DNA of 28,494 nt from Alphaproteobacteria bacterium (GTDB lineage Bacteria; Pseudomonadota; Alphaproteobacteria; ATCC43930; CGMCC-115725), in assembly GCA_017353855.1 (NCBI GenBank), contig JAFMSA010000003.1, forward strand, positions 1-28,494, read 5' to 3'. The translations under genes were made by a program, and so were the position numbers. The notes under the pieces were generated by a model. That model was not told the DNA's origin and ran no database searches. It worked only from the letters and a program-made list of their open reading frames with translations. The number at the start of each line of letters is the position of its first letter. Position 1 is the stretch's first letter. This document shows positions 1 through 9,117 of the stretch, in pieces.

Positions 1-699
1 GAGCTCCGCGGCCTGGTGCAGTGGCGGACCGGCCGGCTCCAGCGGCGGGGGCGGCGTGAAGCGCCCCGGCTGCGGCCGCGGCGGCAGCGCAGCAATCTCG
101 TCTTCCTGCAATTCCAGGTTGAGATTGACGTAGACCGGGCCGCACGGCGCGGTCTGCGCAATCATATTGGCGCGCAGGATCGCCTCCTGCGCTGCCCCGA
201 TCGAGGCCGGCTGGTCGTCCCATTTGGTATAGTTGCGAATGAGTGCGCCTTGATCGCGCGCCGTATGAATCCACTCGATCCACGGACGGCGGCGCATCGC
301 GTCGACCGCGCCGGTAGCGCCGAGCAGGATTATCGGTGCCCGGTCGCACCAGGCGTTGAAGACTGCCATTGTCGCATGCATCAGCCCGACATTGGCGTGT
401 ACGATGGCGGCGATCGGCCGCCCTGTGACCTTCGCGTAGCCGTGGGCCAGCGCCACCGCGCTCTCCTCGTGCAGACACAAGAGCATGCGCGGCCGCGTAT
501 TGCCGAGATAGTTTACGATGCTGTCGTGCAAGCCGCGATAGCTCGATCCGGGATTGAGCGCGACGTAGGGAAGATCCAGATCGCGAAGCATGGCGGCAAT
601 CGCGTCGCTTCCCCAGACCCGAGCTGACGGTTCGCCCGGCACCGGGCGGTCGATCTCGTTGCCGGCGGCCTGAACCGGCGTTGCGGACGGATCGTCCAT
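1..699 (-). CDS. Thiamine-diphosphate-dependent enzyme (acetolactate synthase/benzoylformate decarboxylase-like), N-terminal 233 residues
   Basis: The gene starts at ATG 697-699 and runs off the left edge, so only the first 233 codons are present. A good ribosome site (GGGAGGAAACG) precedes the start. The visible part is the N-terminal ThDP-binding (PYR) domain: an NPGSSYRGLHD stretch near residue 49, then LCLHEESAVALAHGYAKVTG near residues 74-93, where the first Glu of HEES sits at the position of the glutamate that activates the cofactor in this family. An N-x-G-L-MHA segment and a PVYVNLN strand near the end of the domain follow. Known relatives include acetolactate synthase, benzoylformate decarboxylase and oxalyl-CoA decarboxylase. 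The substrate cannot be told because the C-terminal PP domain is missing. The first 27 residues are a family-atypical extension. It lies 95 bp downstream of a methyltransferase gene on the same strand. Family sure, reaction unknown. Confidence 0.85.
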   Translation of the reverse strand, partial: MDDPSATPVQAAGNEIDRPVPGEPSARVWGSDAIAAMLRDLDLPYVALNPGSSYRGLHDSIVNYLGNTRPRMLLCLHEESAVALAHGYAKVTGRPIAAIVHANVGLMHATMAVFNAWCDRAPIILLGATGAVDAMRRRPWIEWIHTARDQGALIRNYTKWDDQPASIGAAQEAILRANMIAQTAPCGPVYVNLNLELQEDEIAALPPRPQPGRFTPPPPLEPAGPPLHQAAEL

Positions 700-794
700 C
701 GTTTCCTCCCGAAAAAGGCGCGCGAAGTCACACCAGATTACGCCGCATTCCGCCGGAGCGAACAAGCGCGCGATCGCGATACCGCGCGCGGCAC

Positions 795-1547
795 TCAGCG
801 CCGGCGCAGGATTGCGATATGCCGGCCTTCAGGTCTGAGTGACGCGCTAAAGCTGAAATCATTGTACCACCCGAGAAACTCGTGCCGCTCACTTCGCTCT
901 ACTAATGAGAGGAATTCCTGTGGAAAGAACACCTTTGCAGGGACCCGACCGTCGATGGTGGCGACCCGGCCGTGGTCGTTGACGGTGAAAGTCAGGCACT
1001 CGTCATAGGTCTGTGCAATCGCATCGAGGAGCTCGGCGCGGTACCGGGTGCGCACGACCACTCCCGCTTTTCGCCGAACCCAACTTCTCTTGTACTGATG
1101 GAAAATACGAAACCAGACAAAACTGTCCAGCAGGTAGAGGCCTCCCGGTGCCAGCAGGTCGGCAATACGGTCGAGATGATCGAGGAACTCCGCGTTGGAT
1201 CGGACATAAAGCGAGCCAAGCAGCACATAGACGAGCTCGAAGCGGCCGAGATTGCGGTCGAGCTTGCGCATGTCCCCCAATACAAACGATGCCGCCGCGC
1301 CGATGCGGCGTGCCTTATCGCGTGCGTATTCGAGCATCGCCGGGCTCAGATCGAGCCCGCAATACGCATAGCCTCGCTTGCACCATTCTTCCAAGTACGG
1401 CGCCGTGCCGGCGCCGAGTTCGAGAACCCGACGAACGCTGACCCGTGAAAATTTCTCGATTGCGGCTTCGAAAAAATCGACTTCCCGATGCGGAGCGCCA
1501 GGAGCGAGCGCAATTTCATAATAATACGGGTATTGATAGGCCTCCAT
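795..1547 (-). CDS. Class I SAM-dependent methyltransferase
   Basis: This 250-residue protein has the Rossmann-type methyltransferase fold. Motif I reads VLELGAGTAPY at residues 41-51, the acidic residue at the end of strand 2 is in GLDLSPAMLEYA (64-75), and an acidic loop GDMRKLD plus LLAPGGLYLLDSF mark the later strands. The N-terminus MEAYQYPYYYEIA is rich in Tyr and resembles small-molecule methyltransferases, but the substrate cannot be read from the sequence. It is a soluble protein with no signal peptide. No clear Shine-Dalgarno sits in front of ATG 1547; a GGAGAAAG lies roughly 25 bases upstream, which is too far to be convincing. It is transcribed in the same direction as the ThDP enzyme gene 95 bp downstream, so the two may be co-transcribed. 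Confidence 0.85.
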   Translation of the reverse strand: MEAYQYPYYYEIALAPGAPHREVDFFEAAIEKFSRVSVRRVLELGAGTAPYLEEWCKRGYAYCGLDLSPAMLEYARDKARRIGAAASFVLGDMRKLDRNLGRFELVYVLLGSLYVRSNAEFLDHLDRIADLLAPGGLYLLDSFVWFRIFHQYKRSWVRRKAGVVVRTRYRAELLDAIAQTYDECLTFTVNDHGRVATIDGRVPAKVFFPQEFLSLVERSERHEFLGWYNDFSFSASLRPEGRHIAILRRR

Positions 1548-1805
1548 GACGCGGTTCAGTCTGCGCTCGCAAACTTTCTCCTAGCATCCCGCGCACAAGA
1601 AAGAGCTGCGAGCCGGAGCAGGATGCCGTGGGCGTCTTTGGGCGCGGCAATCCGGTGCGACGGGCTCTCAGACGCATGGTCGGGCAGGTTTCCCATCGCG
1701 AACTCCACTCTTGCGTGATGCCGCATAATTGATGGGAAGCCGCCGACCCCTCAACTTGTTTTGCTTCCGCGTGCCCTTGACCTATCGTTCACCGGGGCGC
1801 CGGCG

Positions 1806-2654
1806 ATGGACGCGAGTGCCGGGTGCCGCGCTGTTTGGGATTGCGCCGACGTGCCGAACCTACCGCCGATTCTGGCTCGCAAAGATCTTGCGGCCCCTTC
1901 CGTCTTCGAGCCGGTAAACCTGCTACGCGAGGCGCGGCGGCAGAAGAGGTTGCCAAGCGTCGCGGTGCCGGAAGTCTGCCTCCTCGATCCGGACGGCGAC
2001 ATCCTGCATGCGCTCGTCCAAGCCGGCCGCGCCCGGCGCTCGGAAAGCTGGGCGTGCTACCACACGGACCTTTTCGAATTCGAGCATGACTCACAACGCT
2101 TCGGCATCATCGGTTGCGCCGTAGGGGCGTCCTTTGCGGTGCTGCTCGCCGAGCAGCTGTTTGTCTCCGGCTGCCAATTTCTCGTCAGCATGACCTCGGC
2201 CGGGCAAATCGTCCCGCGCGGGCGGCCACCCTATTTCATGCTGATCGACCGAGCATTGCGCGATGAAGGGACGAGCTACCATTATTTGCCGCCAGCGGAT
2301 TTCGCCGAGGCCGACGAGCGGCTCATCGAAGCTGCTGTGACCAGATTCGCATCCGAGAGCCGGCCGATCTTCCGCGGCGCCAGCTGGACGACCGACGCGC
2401 CGTTTCGCGAGACCGCCGCGGCAATCGAGCATTGCCGCGCATGCAACATCTTCGCCGTAGAGATGGAGGCCGCAGCGCTCTATGCTTTCGCCCGCATGCG
2501 TTGCAAGCCCGTTCTGTGCTTTGCCCATATCACAAACCGGATGGCGGTCGTGGAAGGTGACTTCGAGAAGGGCGAGGCAGAGGGAAGCTCCGCCTCGCTG
2601 GACGTGGTGGCGACCGCGGCCCGCGCCTGGCGCGAACTGGCCCCGCGCGTCTGA
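1806..2654 (+). CDS. Nucleoside phosphorylase (PNP/UDP phosphorylase family)
   Basis: This 282-residue protein belongs to the phosphorylase superfamily that splits purine nucleosides or uridine with phosphate to free base and ribose-1-phosphate. Visible landmarks are the N-terminal PNLPPILARKDLAAPSVF segment, a Gly-rich FGIIGCAVGASFA phosphate-loop strand, SMTSAGQIV, and the family hallmark VEMEAAALYAFA, with E219-M220-E221 as the expected ribose-binding motif. ATG 1806 is chosen because relatives begin shortly before the LARKDL segment; an in-frame TTG at 1761 would add 15 residues. There is no strong ribosome site at either start. The protein is cytoplasmic and probably works in nucleoside salvage. 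Its neighbours do not narrow the substrate. The family is clear; uridine versus purine specificity is open. Confidence 0.8.
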   Translation: MDASAGCRAVWDCADVPNLPPILARKDLAAPSVFEPVNLLREARRQKRLPSVAVPEVCLLDPDGDILHALVQAGRARRSESWACYHTDLFEFEHDSQRFGIIGCAVGASFAVLLAEQLFVSGCQFLVSMTSAGQIVPRGRPPYFMLIDRALRDEGTSYHYLPPADFAEADERLIEAAVTRFASESRPIFRGASWTTDAPFRETAAAIEHCRACNIFAVEMEAAALYAFARMRCKPVLCFAHITNRMAVVEGDFEKGEAEGSSASLDVVATAARAWRELAPRV

Positions 2655-2730
2655 AAAGCCGGTCCCTCCCCGCATTCGGGCCGTGCTCGCGCGCTGCGCG
2701 GTCCTCTGCTACACAGCATTCGACGCAACG

Positions 2731-2758
2731 TTTACTGTGCTGCTGGTGTTGCTAAAAT
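2731..2758 (+). promoter_or_regulatory. Putative sigma-70-type promoter of the debranching/glucosidase unit
   Basis: TTTACT (2731-2736) and TAAAAT (2753-2758) are separated by 16 bases. They match four and five of six consensus positions. Transcription would start near 2765, giving a leader of about 70-100 bases before the debranching enzyme gene. Found by eye only. Confidence 0.4.
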
Positions 2759-2863
2759 GGGGCGATATCGCGCTGCGACTGCGCCCAGGTCGGCTCGTCA
2801 CCCCGGTTCGGCGATTTTGTCCGTCGATCAGTCGTGAATTCTACAAGGCTCACCGTTCCCAGG

Positions 2864-4891
2864 ATGGTCCGCTTCGGTCGGGCGATTTGCGGCGATCTGC
2901 AGCAAGCCGAACGCCGTGAATGGTGGCTCGCCAACGGGCTCGGCGGCTACGCGGCCGGCACACTTGCCGGCAGTCTGACGCGGCGTTATCACGGGCTGCT
3001 GATCGCGCCGGTTGATCCGCCGCTCGGACGAAGGCTCATCTGGGCCAAGGCAGATGCCGAGCTTGTCGACGGTGAGAAGAGGACGCCGCTGTCTACCAAC
3101 CGTTGGGGCGGTGCCGCGATCGATCCGGCCGGTCACGTTCATATCGAGTCCTTTTCTCTCGACGGCACCATTCCGGTATGGCTTTTTGCCATCGGCCTGA
3201 TCCGCCTCGAAGCGCGCGTCTGGCTGGAACCGGGTGCCAACACGGCCTACGCCGCCTGGTGCCTCGTCTCGGCGCCCGAACCGCAATCGCGCCCTCTTGC
3301 GCTGAAGATACGGCTGATCGTTAACGACCGCGATCACCATAGCCAGACCGCAAGCGGAGCGATCGATCCGCAGCTTGAAGCTCTGGGGACCGCCTTGCGG
3401 GTGCGTCAGCGGGACTTTGCGCTTACGCTGTGCGCTTGCGGCGGCGGGATCGTTCCCGCCCGGCAATGGATAGAGAATTTCGATCTGCCTGTCGAGCGGG
3501 AGCGGGGGCTGAGCGCTCGCGACAACCATCTGCAGGTCGGCGAGGCGAGGCTCGAGCTGGTCCCTGGCCAGTGGGTCGGGATTGTCGGCAGTCTCGAGGA
3601 TGATCCGTCCCCCGACCTGCGGGCAGCGCTCGCGCGTCGGCAACACCGGCAGTGCGAGATCCTCGAGCGAGCTACGCGCCGTGTGCCCGAGATGACGGCG
3701 GCGCCCGACTGGATCGCGCAGCTGCTCCTCGCGGCAGACAGCTTTGTCTTTGCCCGTCCGCTGCCCGGCTGGCCCGACGGCAAATCGGTGATAGCCGGCT
3801 ATCCGTGGTTCGGTGACTGGGGACGCGACACGATGATCTGCCTGCCCGGGCTGGCACTGGCGGCCGGTCGGCAGGAAGCGGCGCGAGACATCCTGCTGAC
3901 CTTCGGGCGCTTTGTCGATCGCGGAATGCTGCCGAATGTTTTCCCGGGCGCCGGTGACAAGCCCGAATACAACACGGTCGATGCGGCGTTATGGTTCATT
4001 GAGGCGTGGCGTGCCTATGTCGAGGCGAGCGGTGACCGCGCGAGTCTCGGAAAGACGTTTGAGGTGTTGGCCGATATTGTCGAATGGCACCTGAAGGGCA
4101 CGCGCTACGGCATCCGGGTCGATCCCCACGATGGGCTGCTGGGCGCTGGCGAACCCGGCATGCAGCTGACTTGGATGGACGCCAAGATTGACGATTGGGT
4201 TGTGACTCCTCGCATCGGCAAGCCGGTCGAGATCAATGCGCTGTGGTATAACGCGCTCTGCGTTATGGCGGAGTTTGCCAAAGTGCTCGGTCTGCCGGCG
4301 GCTCACTACCGCGGGCTTGCTGAACGTACGCGCGCCGCCTTTGTCCGCTTTGCCGACGGAGAAAGCGGTGGCCTCTATGACGTGATTGACGGCCCGTCCG
4401 GAAATGACGGCTCTGTCCGGCCAAGCCAGATCCTCGCGGTCAGCCTGCCGTACAGCCCGATCGCAACGGCCAGGCAGGCGCAGATCGTCGCACTCTGCGG
4501 CAAGCAGTTGTTGACCTCCTACGGGCTGCGCTCACTGTCCGTCCACCATCCCGACTACAGGCCGTATTATGCCGGCGACCCGTGGCGTCGCGACGGCGCC
4601 TACCATCAGGGGACCGTGTGGGCGTGGTTGCTCGGCCATTACGCATTGGCGGAGTTTCGCGTTTATCGCGATGCCGATTTAGCGCTGCAGCGCCTCGCGG
4701 TCGTGCGTGACCACCTCTTTGATGGCGGGCTCGGTACGATCAGCGAGATCTTCGATGCCGCTGCGCCGCACACGCCGGTCGGCGCGCCGTCGCAGGCATG
4801 GTCGGTCGCGTGCATGCTCGAGGCGTGGTGGCGGCTGCAGCGAGCAAGAGGCGACGGCGAACCCAACTTAAGCGGAGGGCACGCGGCATGA
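2864..4891 (+). CDS. Glycogen debranching enzyme, archaeal/GH133 type (amylo-alpha-1,6-glucosidase)
   Basis: This 675-residue protein has the two-part layout of the archaeal-type debranching family. The N-terminal beta-rich domain opens with RFGRAICGDLQQAERREW and WLANGLGGYAAGTLAG, and contains RRYHGLLIAP. The C-terminal (alpha/alpha)6 domain carries GYPWFGDWGRDT (from residue 312), SVRPSQILAVSLPYSP, YHQGTVWAWLLGHYA and TISEIFD...GAPSQAWSVA, which hold the acidic residues expected for catalysis. It should hydrolyse alpha-1,6 branch points of glycogen or related glucans in the cytoplasm. ATG 2864 is preferred because family members begin with the M-x-RFGR segment; an in-frame GTG at 2834 would add ten residues, and neither has a clear ribosome site. 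Its stop overlaps the next start (ATGA), so the DoxD-like gene is translationally coupled. Confidence 0.88.
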   Translation: MVRFGRAICGDLQQAERREWWLANGLGGYAAGTLAGSLTRRYHGLLIAPVDPPLGRRLIWAKADAELVDGEKRTPLSTNRWGGAAIDPAGHVHIESFSLDGTIPVWLFAIGLIRLEARVWLEPGANTAYAAWCLVSAPEPQSRPLALKIRLIVNDRDHHSQTASGAIDPQLEALGTALRVRQRDFALTLCACGGGIVPARQWIENFDLPVERERGLSARDNHLQVGEARLELVPGQWVGIVGSLEDDPSPDLRAALARRQHRQCEILERATRRVPEMTAAPDWIAQLLLAADSFVFARPLPGWPDGKSVIAGYPWFGDWGRDTMICLPGLALAAGRQEAARDILLTFGRFVDRGMLPNVFPGAGDKPEYNTVDAALWFIEAWRAYVEASGDRASLGKTFEVLADIVEWHLKGTRYGIRVDPHDGLLGAGEPGMQLTWMDAKIDDWVVTPRIGKPVEINALWYNALCVMAEFAKVLGLPAAHYRGLAERTRAAFVRFADGESGGLYDVIDGPSGNDGSVRPSQILAVSLPYSPIATARQAQIVALCGKQLLTSYGLRSLSVHHPDYRPYYAGDPWRRDGAYHQGTVWAWLLGHYALAEFRVYRDADLALQRLAVVRDHLFDGGLGTISEIFDAAAPHTPVGAPSQAWSVACMLEAWWRLQRARGDGEPNLSGGHAA

Positions 4892-5529
4892 ACCACAATC
4901 CGGTTTTCGACGCCATCGATTTCCTCCAACAACCTGGCTGGATCACCCTCGTCTTCTGGATTCTCGCAGCTGCCGGCATCGTGGTAGCGGTCTACGCCTT
5001 CAGCACGATTCGCAGCCAGCGCAGTTTCCCGCATGTTTGCAACTGGGCTTTTCGCTTTCTGATCGGCTGCATGTGGTGGCAACAGACGCTGTGGAAATTG
5101 CCGCCACTGTATACCGACCATCCGGACCAGCCGTTTGGCGCGACCGGCCTGGCTTACTGGATGGGAGTGATGGGCAAGGCCGCCGCCGTTCCTTTGCAGG
5201 CCGACCTTGTCAATAACGTCGTATTGCCACATTTCTATCTGTTCGCGCCCATCGTTTATGCGCTAGAAGCGCTGACTGCCGTGTCGCTGATCTTGGGTAT
5301 TTTCGTGCGCCTGTGGGGTCTCATCGGCGCGCTGCAGATCCTCAATCTGTGGCTTGGCCTTTACAATGCAGAAGGTGAGTGGCCGTGGACATACTTCTTT
5401 CTGCTCGTGCTTCAGCTGATCTTCGCTCTGCATCACTATGGTCGCAGTCTCGGCCTCGATGCCGTGCTCGTCGCGCGGTCGCAGGAATCGCCGAGGCACC
5501 GCAGAATATTGCTTGCTGCACTCGCCTGA
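4888..5529 (+). CDS. DoxD/DoxX-like integral membrane protein
   Basis: This 213-residue protein is strongly hydrophobic, with about five membrane segments: roughly residues 18-40, 52-70, 115-130, 130-160 and 165-185. The FRFLIGCMWWQQTLWKLPP segment after the first helix and the later PHFYLFAPIVYALEALTAVSLILG helix resemble the TQO small subunit DoxD/DoxX family. Members are quinone- or thiosulfate-linked in some archaea but mostly of unknown role. The start ATG 4888 overlaps the stop of the debranching enzyme gene, and GGAGGG lies just upstream. The downstream glucosidase gene begins 37 bp after its stop. The position between two cytoplasmic glucan-acting enzymes is unexpected for a membrane redox-type protein, and no redox cofactor motif is evident. 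Family call moderate, function unknown. Confidence 0.75.
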   Translation: MNHNPVFDAIDFLQQPGWITLVFWILAAAGIVVAVYAFSTIRSQRSFPHVCNWAFRFLIGCMWWQQTLWKLPPLYTDHPDQPFGATGLAYWMGVMGKAAAVPLQADLVNNVVLPHFYLFAPIVYALEALTAVSLILGIFVRLWGLIGALQILNLWLGLYNAEGEWPWTYFFLLVLQLIFALHHYGRSLGLDAVLVARSQESPRHRRILLAALA

Positions 5530-5566
5530 CGGCGGCCACCCGGTCGATCGCCCCGCCGGAGGACCG

Positions 5567-8272
5567 GTGCTGTTGAACAGAACGCTGCGGGGCACCGCGG
5601 AAGGATTGCGCCTTGAGCAAATACGCCAGGGGGTGCACTGGCGGCGCTGGGGACCTTATTTGAGCGAGCGGCAATGGGGAACGGTACGCGAGGATTACAG
5701 CGAGTTCGGATCTGCGTGGGATTACTTCCCGCATGACCATGCGCGCAGCCGTGCCTATCGTTGGGGCGAGGACGGCATCGGCGGGTTTGCCGATGACCAG
5801 CTGCTGCTCTGCCTGGCTGTGGCTTTATGGAACGGACGCGATCCGATCCTGAAGGAGCGGTTATTCGGACTGACCAATTCCCAGGGTAATCACGGGGAGG
5901 ACGTCAAGGAGCTCTACTATTACCTCGACGGGACGCCTACCCATTCCTACATGCGGATGCTCTACAAATACCCGCAAGCGGCGTATCCCTACGTCTGGCT
6001 CATCGAGGAGAACCGGCGGCGCAGCAGAAATGAGCCGGAGTTTGAGTTGATCGACACCGGCGTCTTCCACGCTGACCGCTATTTCGATGTCGAGATCGAA
6101 TACGCCAAAGCCGGCGTCGACGACATCTTGATGCAGGTGACGGTTCACAACCGCGCCGCCCAGGCGGCGGAATTACACGTACTGCCGCAGCTATGGGCGC
6201 GGAATACTTGGTCGTGGAAGCCCGATTCGATGAAACCGCAATTGGTCGCAAGGGAGGGCCATTCGGTTTCGGTCGATCATCCGACCCTTCCACACCTGCG
6301 GTTTTTCTGCGATGGCGAGCCAGTGCTCCTGTTTTGCGAAAACGAGACGAATGTGCGGCGCTTGTGGGGCATGGATGCGCCGGGGCACTATTTCAAAGAC
6401 GGCATCAACGATTATGTCGTCGATGGCGAAGCTGCGGCGGTCAACCCAGAGCAGCGGGGAACCAAAGTTGCCGCGCACTATCGCTTGACCGTGCCGGCAC
6501 AAAGCGCTTGGCGGTTGCGCGCGCGACTGACGGCCGATCACGAGGCATCGGGCCTGGACGGTTTCGACCGCGTAATCGAGAAGCGCCGTGCCGAGGCCGA
6601 CGAATTCTATTCCGATCTGCAGCAAGCCCTGATCGCTCCCGACGCCCGGCTCGTGCAGCGCCAGGCCTTGGCCGGCATGCTGTGGTCTAAGCAGTTCTAT
6701 TACATTGACATTCCCGAATGGTTGGCCGGCGATCCGCTGCAGCCCGAACCGCCGCGGTCGCGGCGGCACGGGCGCAATTCCGACTGGCCCCATTTGAACA
6801 ATGCCGACGTTGTCGCGATGCCCGACAAGTGGGAATACCCCTGGTATGCTGCCTGGGACCTCGCATTCCACGCCGTCACTTTGGCGCTTATCGATCCGGG
6901 CTTTGCCAAGAACCAGCTGTTGCTGCTGACTCGCGATTGGTACATGCATCCTAACGGTCAATTGCCTGCCTACGAGTGGGCGTTCGGCGACGTCAATCCG
7001 CCCGTTCATGCCTGGGCGGCTTGGCGGGTGTTCGAGCTGGATCGGCAATACCGCGGCGACAACGGTGACCGGGCATTTCTTGAACGCGTTTTTCATAAAT
7101 TGATGCTGAACTTTACCTGGTGGGTGAACCGCAAGGACGTCGAGGGCCGCAACATCTTCCAGGGCGGTTTTCTCGGCCTCGACAATATCGGCCTTTTCGA
7201 CCGCAGCGCGCCGTTGCCGACAGGTGGCTATATAAACCAGTCCGATGGCACCGCCTGGATGGCCATGTACACTCTCAACCTGATGCGCATCGCACTCGAA
7301 CTGGCTCTCGAGGACCACGTGTATGAGGACGTCGCCTCCAAGTTCTTCGAGCATTTTCTCTACATTGCCGAAGCGATGACCAACGTTGGCGGCATCGGGC
7401 TGTGGAATGAGGAGGACGAGTTCTATAATGATTGCCTGCACCTTCCGGACGGGAAGCGGATCCCGCTGCGAATGCGCTCGCTGGTGGGATTGATACCGTT
7501 GTTCGCCGTCGAGGTGCTCGATGCTTCGGTGTTTGCGCGGCTGCCGCGATTTAGCGCCCGTACCCACTGGTTTCTTGAACATCGCCCGCAACTCGCGCGC
7601 TTGGTTTCGCGATGGCATGAGGGGAGTGCCGGCGAGAAACACCTGCTCTCGCTGCTGCGCGGGCATCGCATGAAGCGTCTGCTCAATCGGATGCTCGACG
7701 AGAGTGTGTTCTTGTCGGAGTTCGGCGTGCGCTCGCTGTCCAAATTTCATGGCGAGCACCCCTATGTCTTCGAGCATGCGGGCATCCGCCTGAGCGTCGC
7801 ATACGACCCCGGAGATTCGAGCTCCGGCACATTCGGGGGCAATTCGAACTGGCGCGGCCCTATCTGGATGCCGGTCAACTTTCTGATCATCGAATCACTG
7901 CAGAGGTTTCACAGTTATTACGGGGACGATTTCAAAATAGAGTGCCCGGTGGGGTCCGGCAGAATGCTGCATCTTGGCGAGGCGGCTGCCGAATTGTCGC
8001 AGCGGCTGTGCCGCATCTTCCTGCGCGACGCACACGGACACCGGCCGGTGTTCGGCGAGTGCCCGGTCGAGCAGGAAAACCCGCACTTTCGCGATAACCT
8101 GCTTTTTCACGAATATTTCCACGGCGACACCGGCCGCGGCCTGGGCGCCTCGCACCAGACCGGGTGGACCGCGTTGGTCGCCCTGTTGTTGGCCTCCCGC
8201 ACGCCGTCCTCTACCGCTCAGATCGCGGCGGCCGACGGGCGCTCCGATCCGGTGGCGCTTCGAGCAGAATAA
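5567..8272 (+). CDS. Large GH63-like glucosidase (MGH1-type glycoside hydrolase)
   Basis: This 901-residue protein matches the bacterial branch of GH63 (processing alpha-glucosidase fold). It has an N-terminal beta domain starting at LRLEQIRQGVHWRRWGPYLSER and a C-terminal (alpha/alpha)6 barrel with WEYPWYAAWDLAFH (Asp 431) and GQLPAYEWAFGDVNPP (Glu 470), then GGFLGLDNIG and GGNSNWRGPIWMPVN. The Asp and Glu are my candidates for the acidic catalytic or binding residues. No signal peptide is seen, so it is probably cytoplasmic. GTG 5567 is chosen because GGAGGA lies five bases upstream; TTG 5573 is the alternative. Longer in-frame readings back to 5438 would run through the DoxD-like gene. It likely trims alpha-glucosidic oligosaccharides together with the debranching enzyme upstream, but the exact substrate is inferred only. 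Confidence 0.85.
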   Translation: MLLNRTLRGTAEGLRLEQIRQGVHWRRWGPYLSERQWGTVREDYSEFGSAWDYFPHDHARSRAYRWGEDGIGGFADDQLLLCLAVALWNGRDPILKERLFGLTNSQGNHGEDVKELYYYLDGTPTHSYMRMLYKYPQAAYPYVWLIEENRRRSRNEPEFELIDTGVFHADRYFDVEIEYAKAGVDDILMQVTVHNRAAQAAELHVLPQLWARNTWSWKPDSMKPQLVAREGHSVSVDHPTLPHLRFFCDGEPVLLFCENETNVRRLWGMDAPGHYFKDGINDYVVDGEAAAVNPEQRGTKVAAHYRLTVPAQSAWRLRARLTADHEASGLDGFDRVIEKRRAEADEFYSDLQQALIAPDARLVQRQALAGMLWSKQFYYIDIPEWLAGDPLQPEPPRSRRHGRNSDWPHLNNADVVAMPDKWEYPWYAAWDLAFHAVTLALIDPGFAKNQLLLLTRDWYMHPNGQLPAYEWAFGDVNPPVHAWAAWRVFELDRQYRGDNGDRAFLERVFHKLMLNFTWWVNRKDVEGRNIFQGGFLGLDNIGLFDRSAPLPTGGYINQSDGTAWMAMYTLNLMRIALELALEDHVYEDVASKFFEHFLYIAEAMTNVGGIGLWNEEDEFYNDCLHLPDGKRIPLRMRSLVGLIPLFAVEVLDASVFARLPRFSARTHWFLEHRPQLARLVSRWHEGSAGEKHLLSLLRGHRMKRLLNRMLDESVFLSEFGVRSLSKFHGEHPYVFEHAGIRLSVAYDPGDSSSGTFGGNSNWRGPIWMPVNFLIIESLQRFHSYYGDDFKIECPVGSGRMLHLGEAAAELSQRLCRIFLRDAHGHRPVFGECPVEQENPHFRDNLLFHEYFHGDTGRGLGASHQTGWTALVALLLASRTPSSTAQIAAADGRSDPVALRAE

Positions 8273-8286
8273 ACGGCAGCACGCGG

Positions 8287-8320
8287 GCCGCTCAGGGTCG
8301 GCCTGCCGTGCCTGAGCGGC
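8287..8320 (+). terminator. Perfect 10-bp inverted repeat after the glucosidase gene
   Basis: GCCGCTCAGG (8287-8296) and CCTGAGCGGC (8311-8320) are exact reverse complements around a 14-base loop, starting 15 bases after the glucosidase stop. No T-run follows, so it may be a Rho-assisted or RNA-stabilising hairpin rather than a classical terminator. It is the only strong structure between the glucosidase and DUF1223 genes. Confidence 0.4.
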
Positions 8321-8394
8321 AGTGCGCCTCAAGAGGGGTCCGAAATCACATTCTGTTGAACGCCGGCGCCGGCACGCCGCTGTAGGGTCTCGAG

Positions 8395-9102
8395 ATGATC
8401 AAAATACGCGAGCTGCTTGTTTGTCTGTGTCTCGTTCTGGGGGCAACGCCTGCCACGGCAGGTGAACGCCCGACCGTGGTCGAGTTGTTTACCTCGCAAG
8501 GCTGCTCCTCCTGTCCGCCAGCCGACGCGCTGCTCGCGCAACTCGCAAGCCGTCCGGAAGTGCTGGCACTGTCCTTCCATGTCGATTATTGGGACGCACT
8601 CGGCTGGAAAGATCCGTTGTCCAGCCCTGCGGCAACCCAGCGCCAGGAACGCTATGCGCGGCTCCTCGGGCTGGCGACGGTCTACACACCGCAGATCGTT
8701 GTCGATGGAAAGTGGCAGGCCGTGGGCTCGGATCGTGCCGCAGTCGAACACCGATTGGACATCGCCCGCCGCGGGCGTGTCGAAGTCCCGATCGCGCTCG
8801 CGCTCGACAACGGGATCGCACGGATCAAGCTCGGGCGGACGAACGCGCCGGTCTCCGGCAGCGTGTTGCTGATCGGGTTCGACCGCCGGCATGTCACGGC
8901 GGTGGGGCGGGGCGAGAATAGCGGGCGGACGCTGGCGGATGTCGATGTCGTGCGCGGGATCGATGAGGTCGCACAGTTTGACGGTCGGTCGAGAGTCGTC
9001 GAAGCGCCGGTCCGTTGCCAATGCGAGCGGGTCGCGGCGATCGTTCAGGCTTCCGACGGCGCTATTCTCGGCCTCGACACTCGCGACCTCGAGCCGATGT
9101 AG
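8395..9102 (+). CDS. DUF1223 family exported thioredoxin-like protein
   Basis: This 235-residue protein starts with a signal peptide (charged MIKIRE, hydrophobic LLVCLCLVLGA, likely cleavage after ATA at residue 22). The mature part opens with VVELFTSQGCSSCPPAD, which holds a CxxC pair at residues 37 and 40 as in thioredoxin folds. A VYTPQIVVDGKW strand follows, with a Thr-Pro placed like the cis-proline of that fold. These are the hallmarks of the DUF1223 family, common in alphaproteobacteria and of unknown role; a periplasmic thiol-redox function is a reasonable inference. Two further cysteines (RCQCER) lie near the C-terminus. ATG 8395 has AGGG at a fair distance upstream. It is a single gene, convergent with the SDR gene, leaving only 15 bp between their ends. 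Confidence 0.85.
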   Translation: MIKIRELLVCLCLVLGATPATAGERPTVVELFTSQGCSSCPPADALLAQLASRPEVLALSFHVDYWDALGWKDPLSSPAATQRQERYARLLGLATVYTPQIVVDGKWQAVGSDRAAVEHRLDIARRGRVEVPIALALDNGIARIKLGRTNAPVSGSVLLIGFDRRHVTAVGRGENSGRTLADVDVVRGIDEVAQFDGRSRVVEAPVRCQCERVAAIVQASDGAILGLDTRDLEPM

Positions 9103-9117
9103 CGGCCGCAATCCGTC

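Noticed and set aside
16..627. 203-residue plus-strand frame
   Set aside because: It lies opposite the ThDP-dependent enzyme, whose minus-strand translation has clear family motifs. The plus frame is a high-GC shadow.
6191..7777. 528-residue minus-strand frame
   Set aside because: It is antisense to the middle of the GH63-like glucosidase, with no recognisable motifs; a long shadow frame due to high GC.
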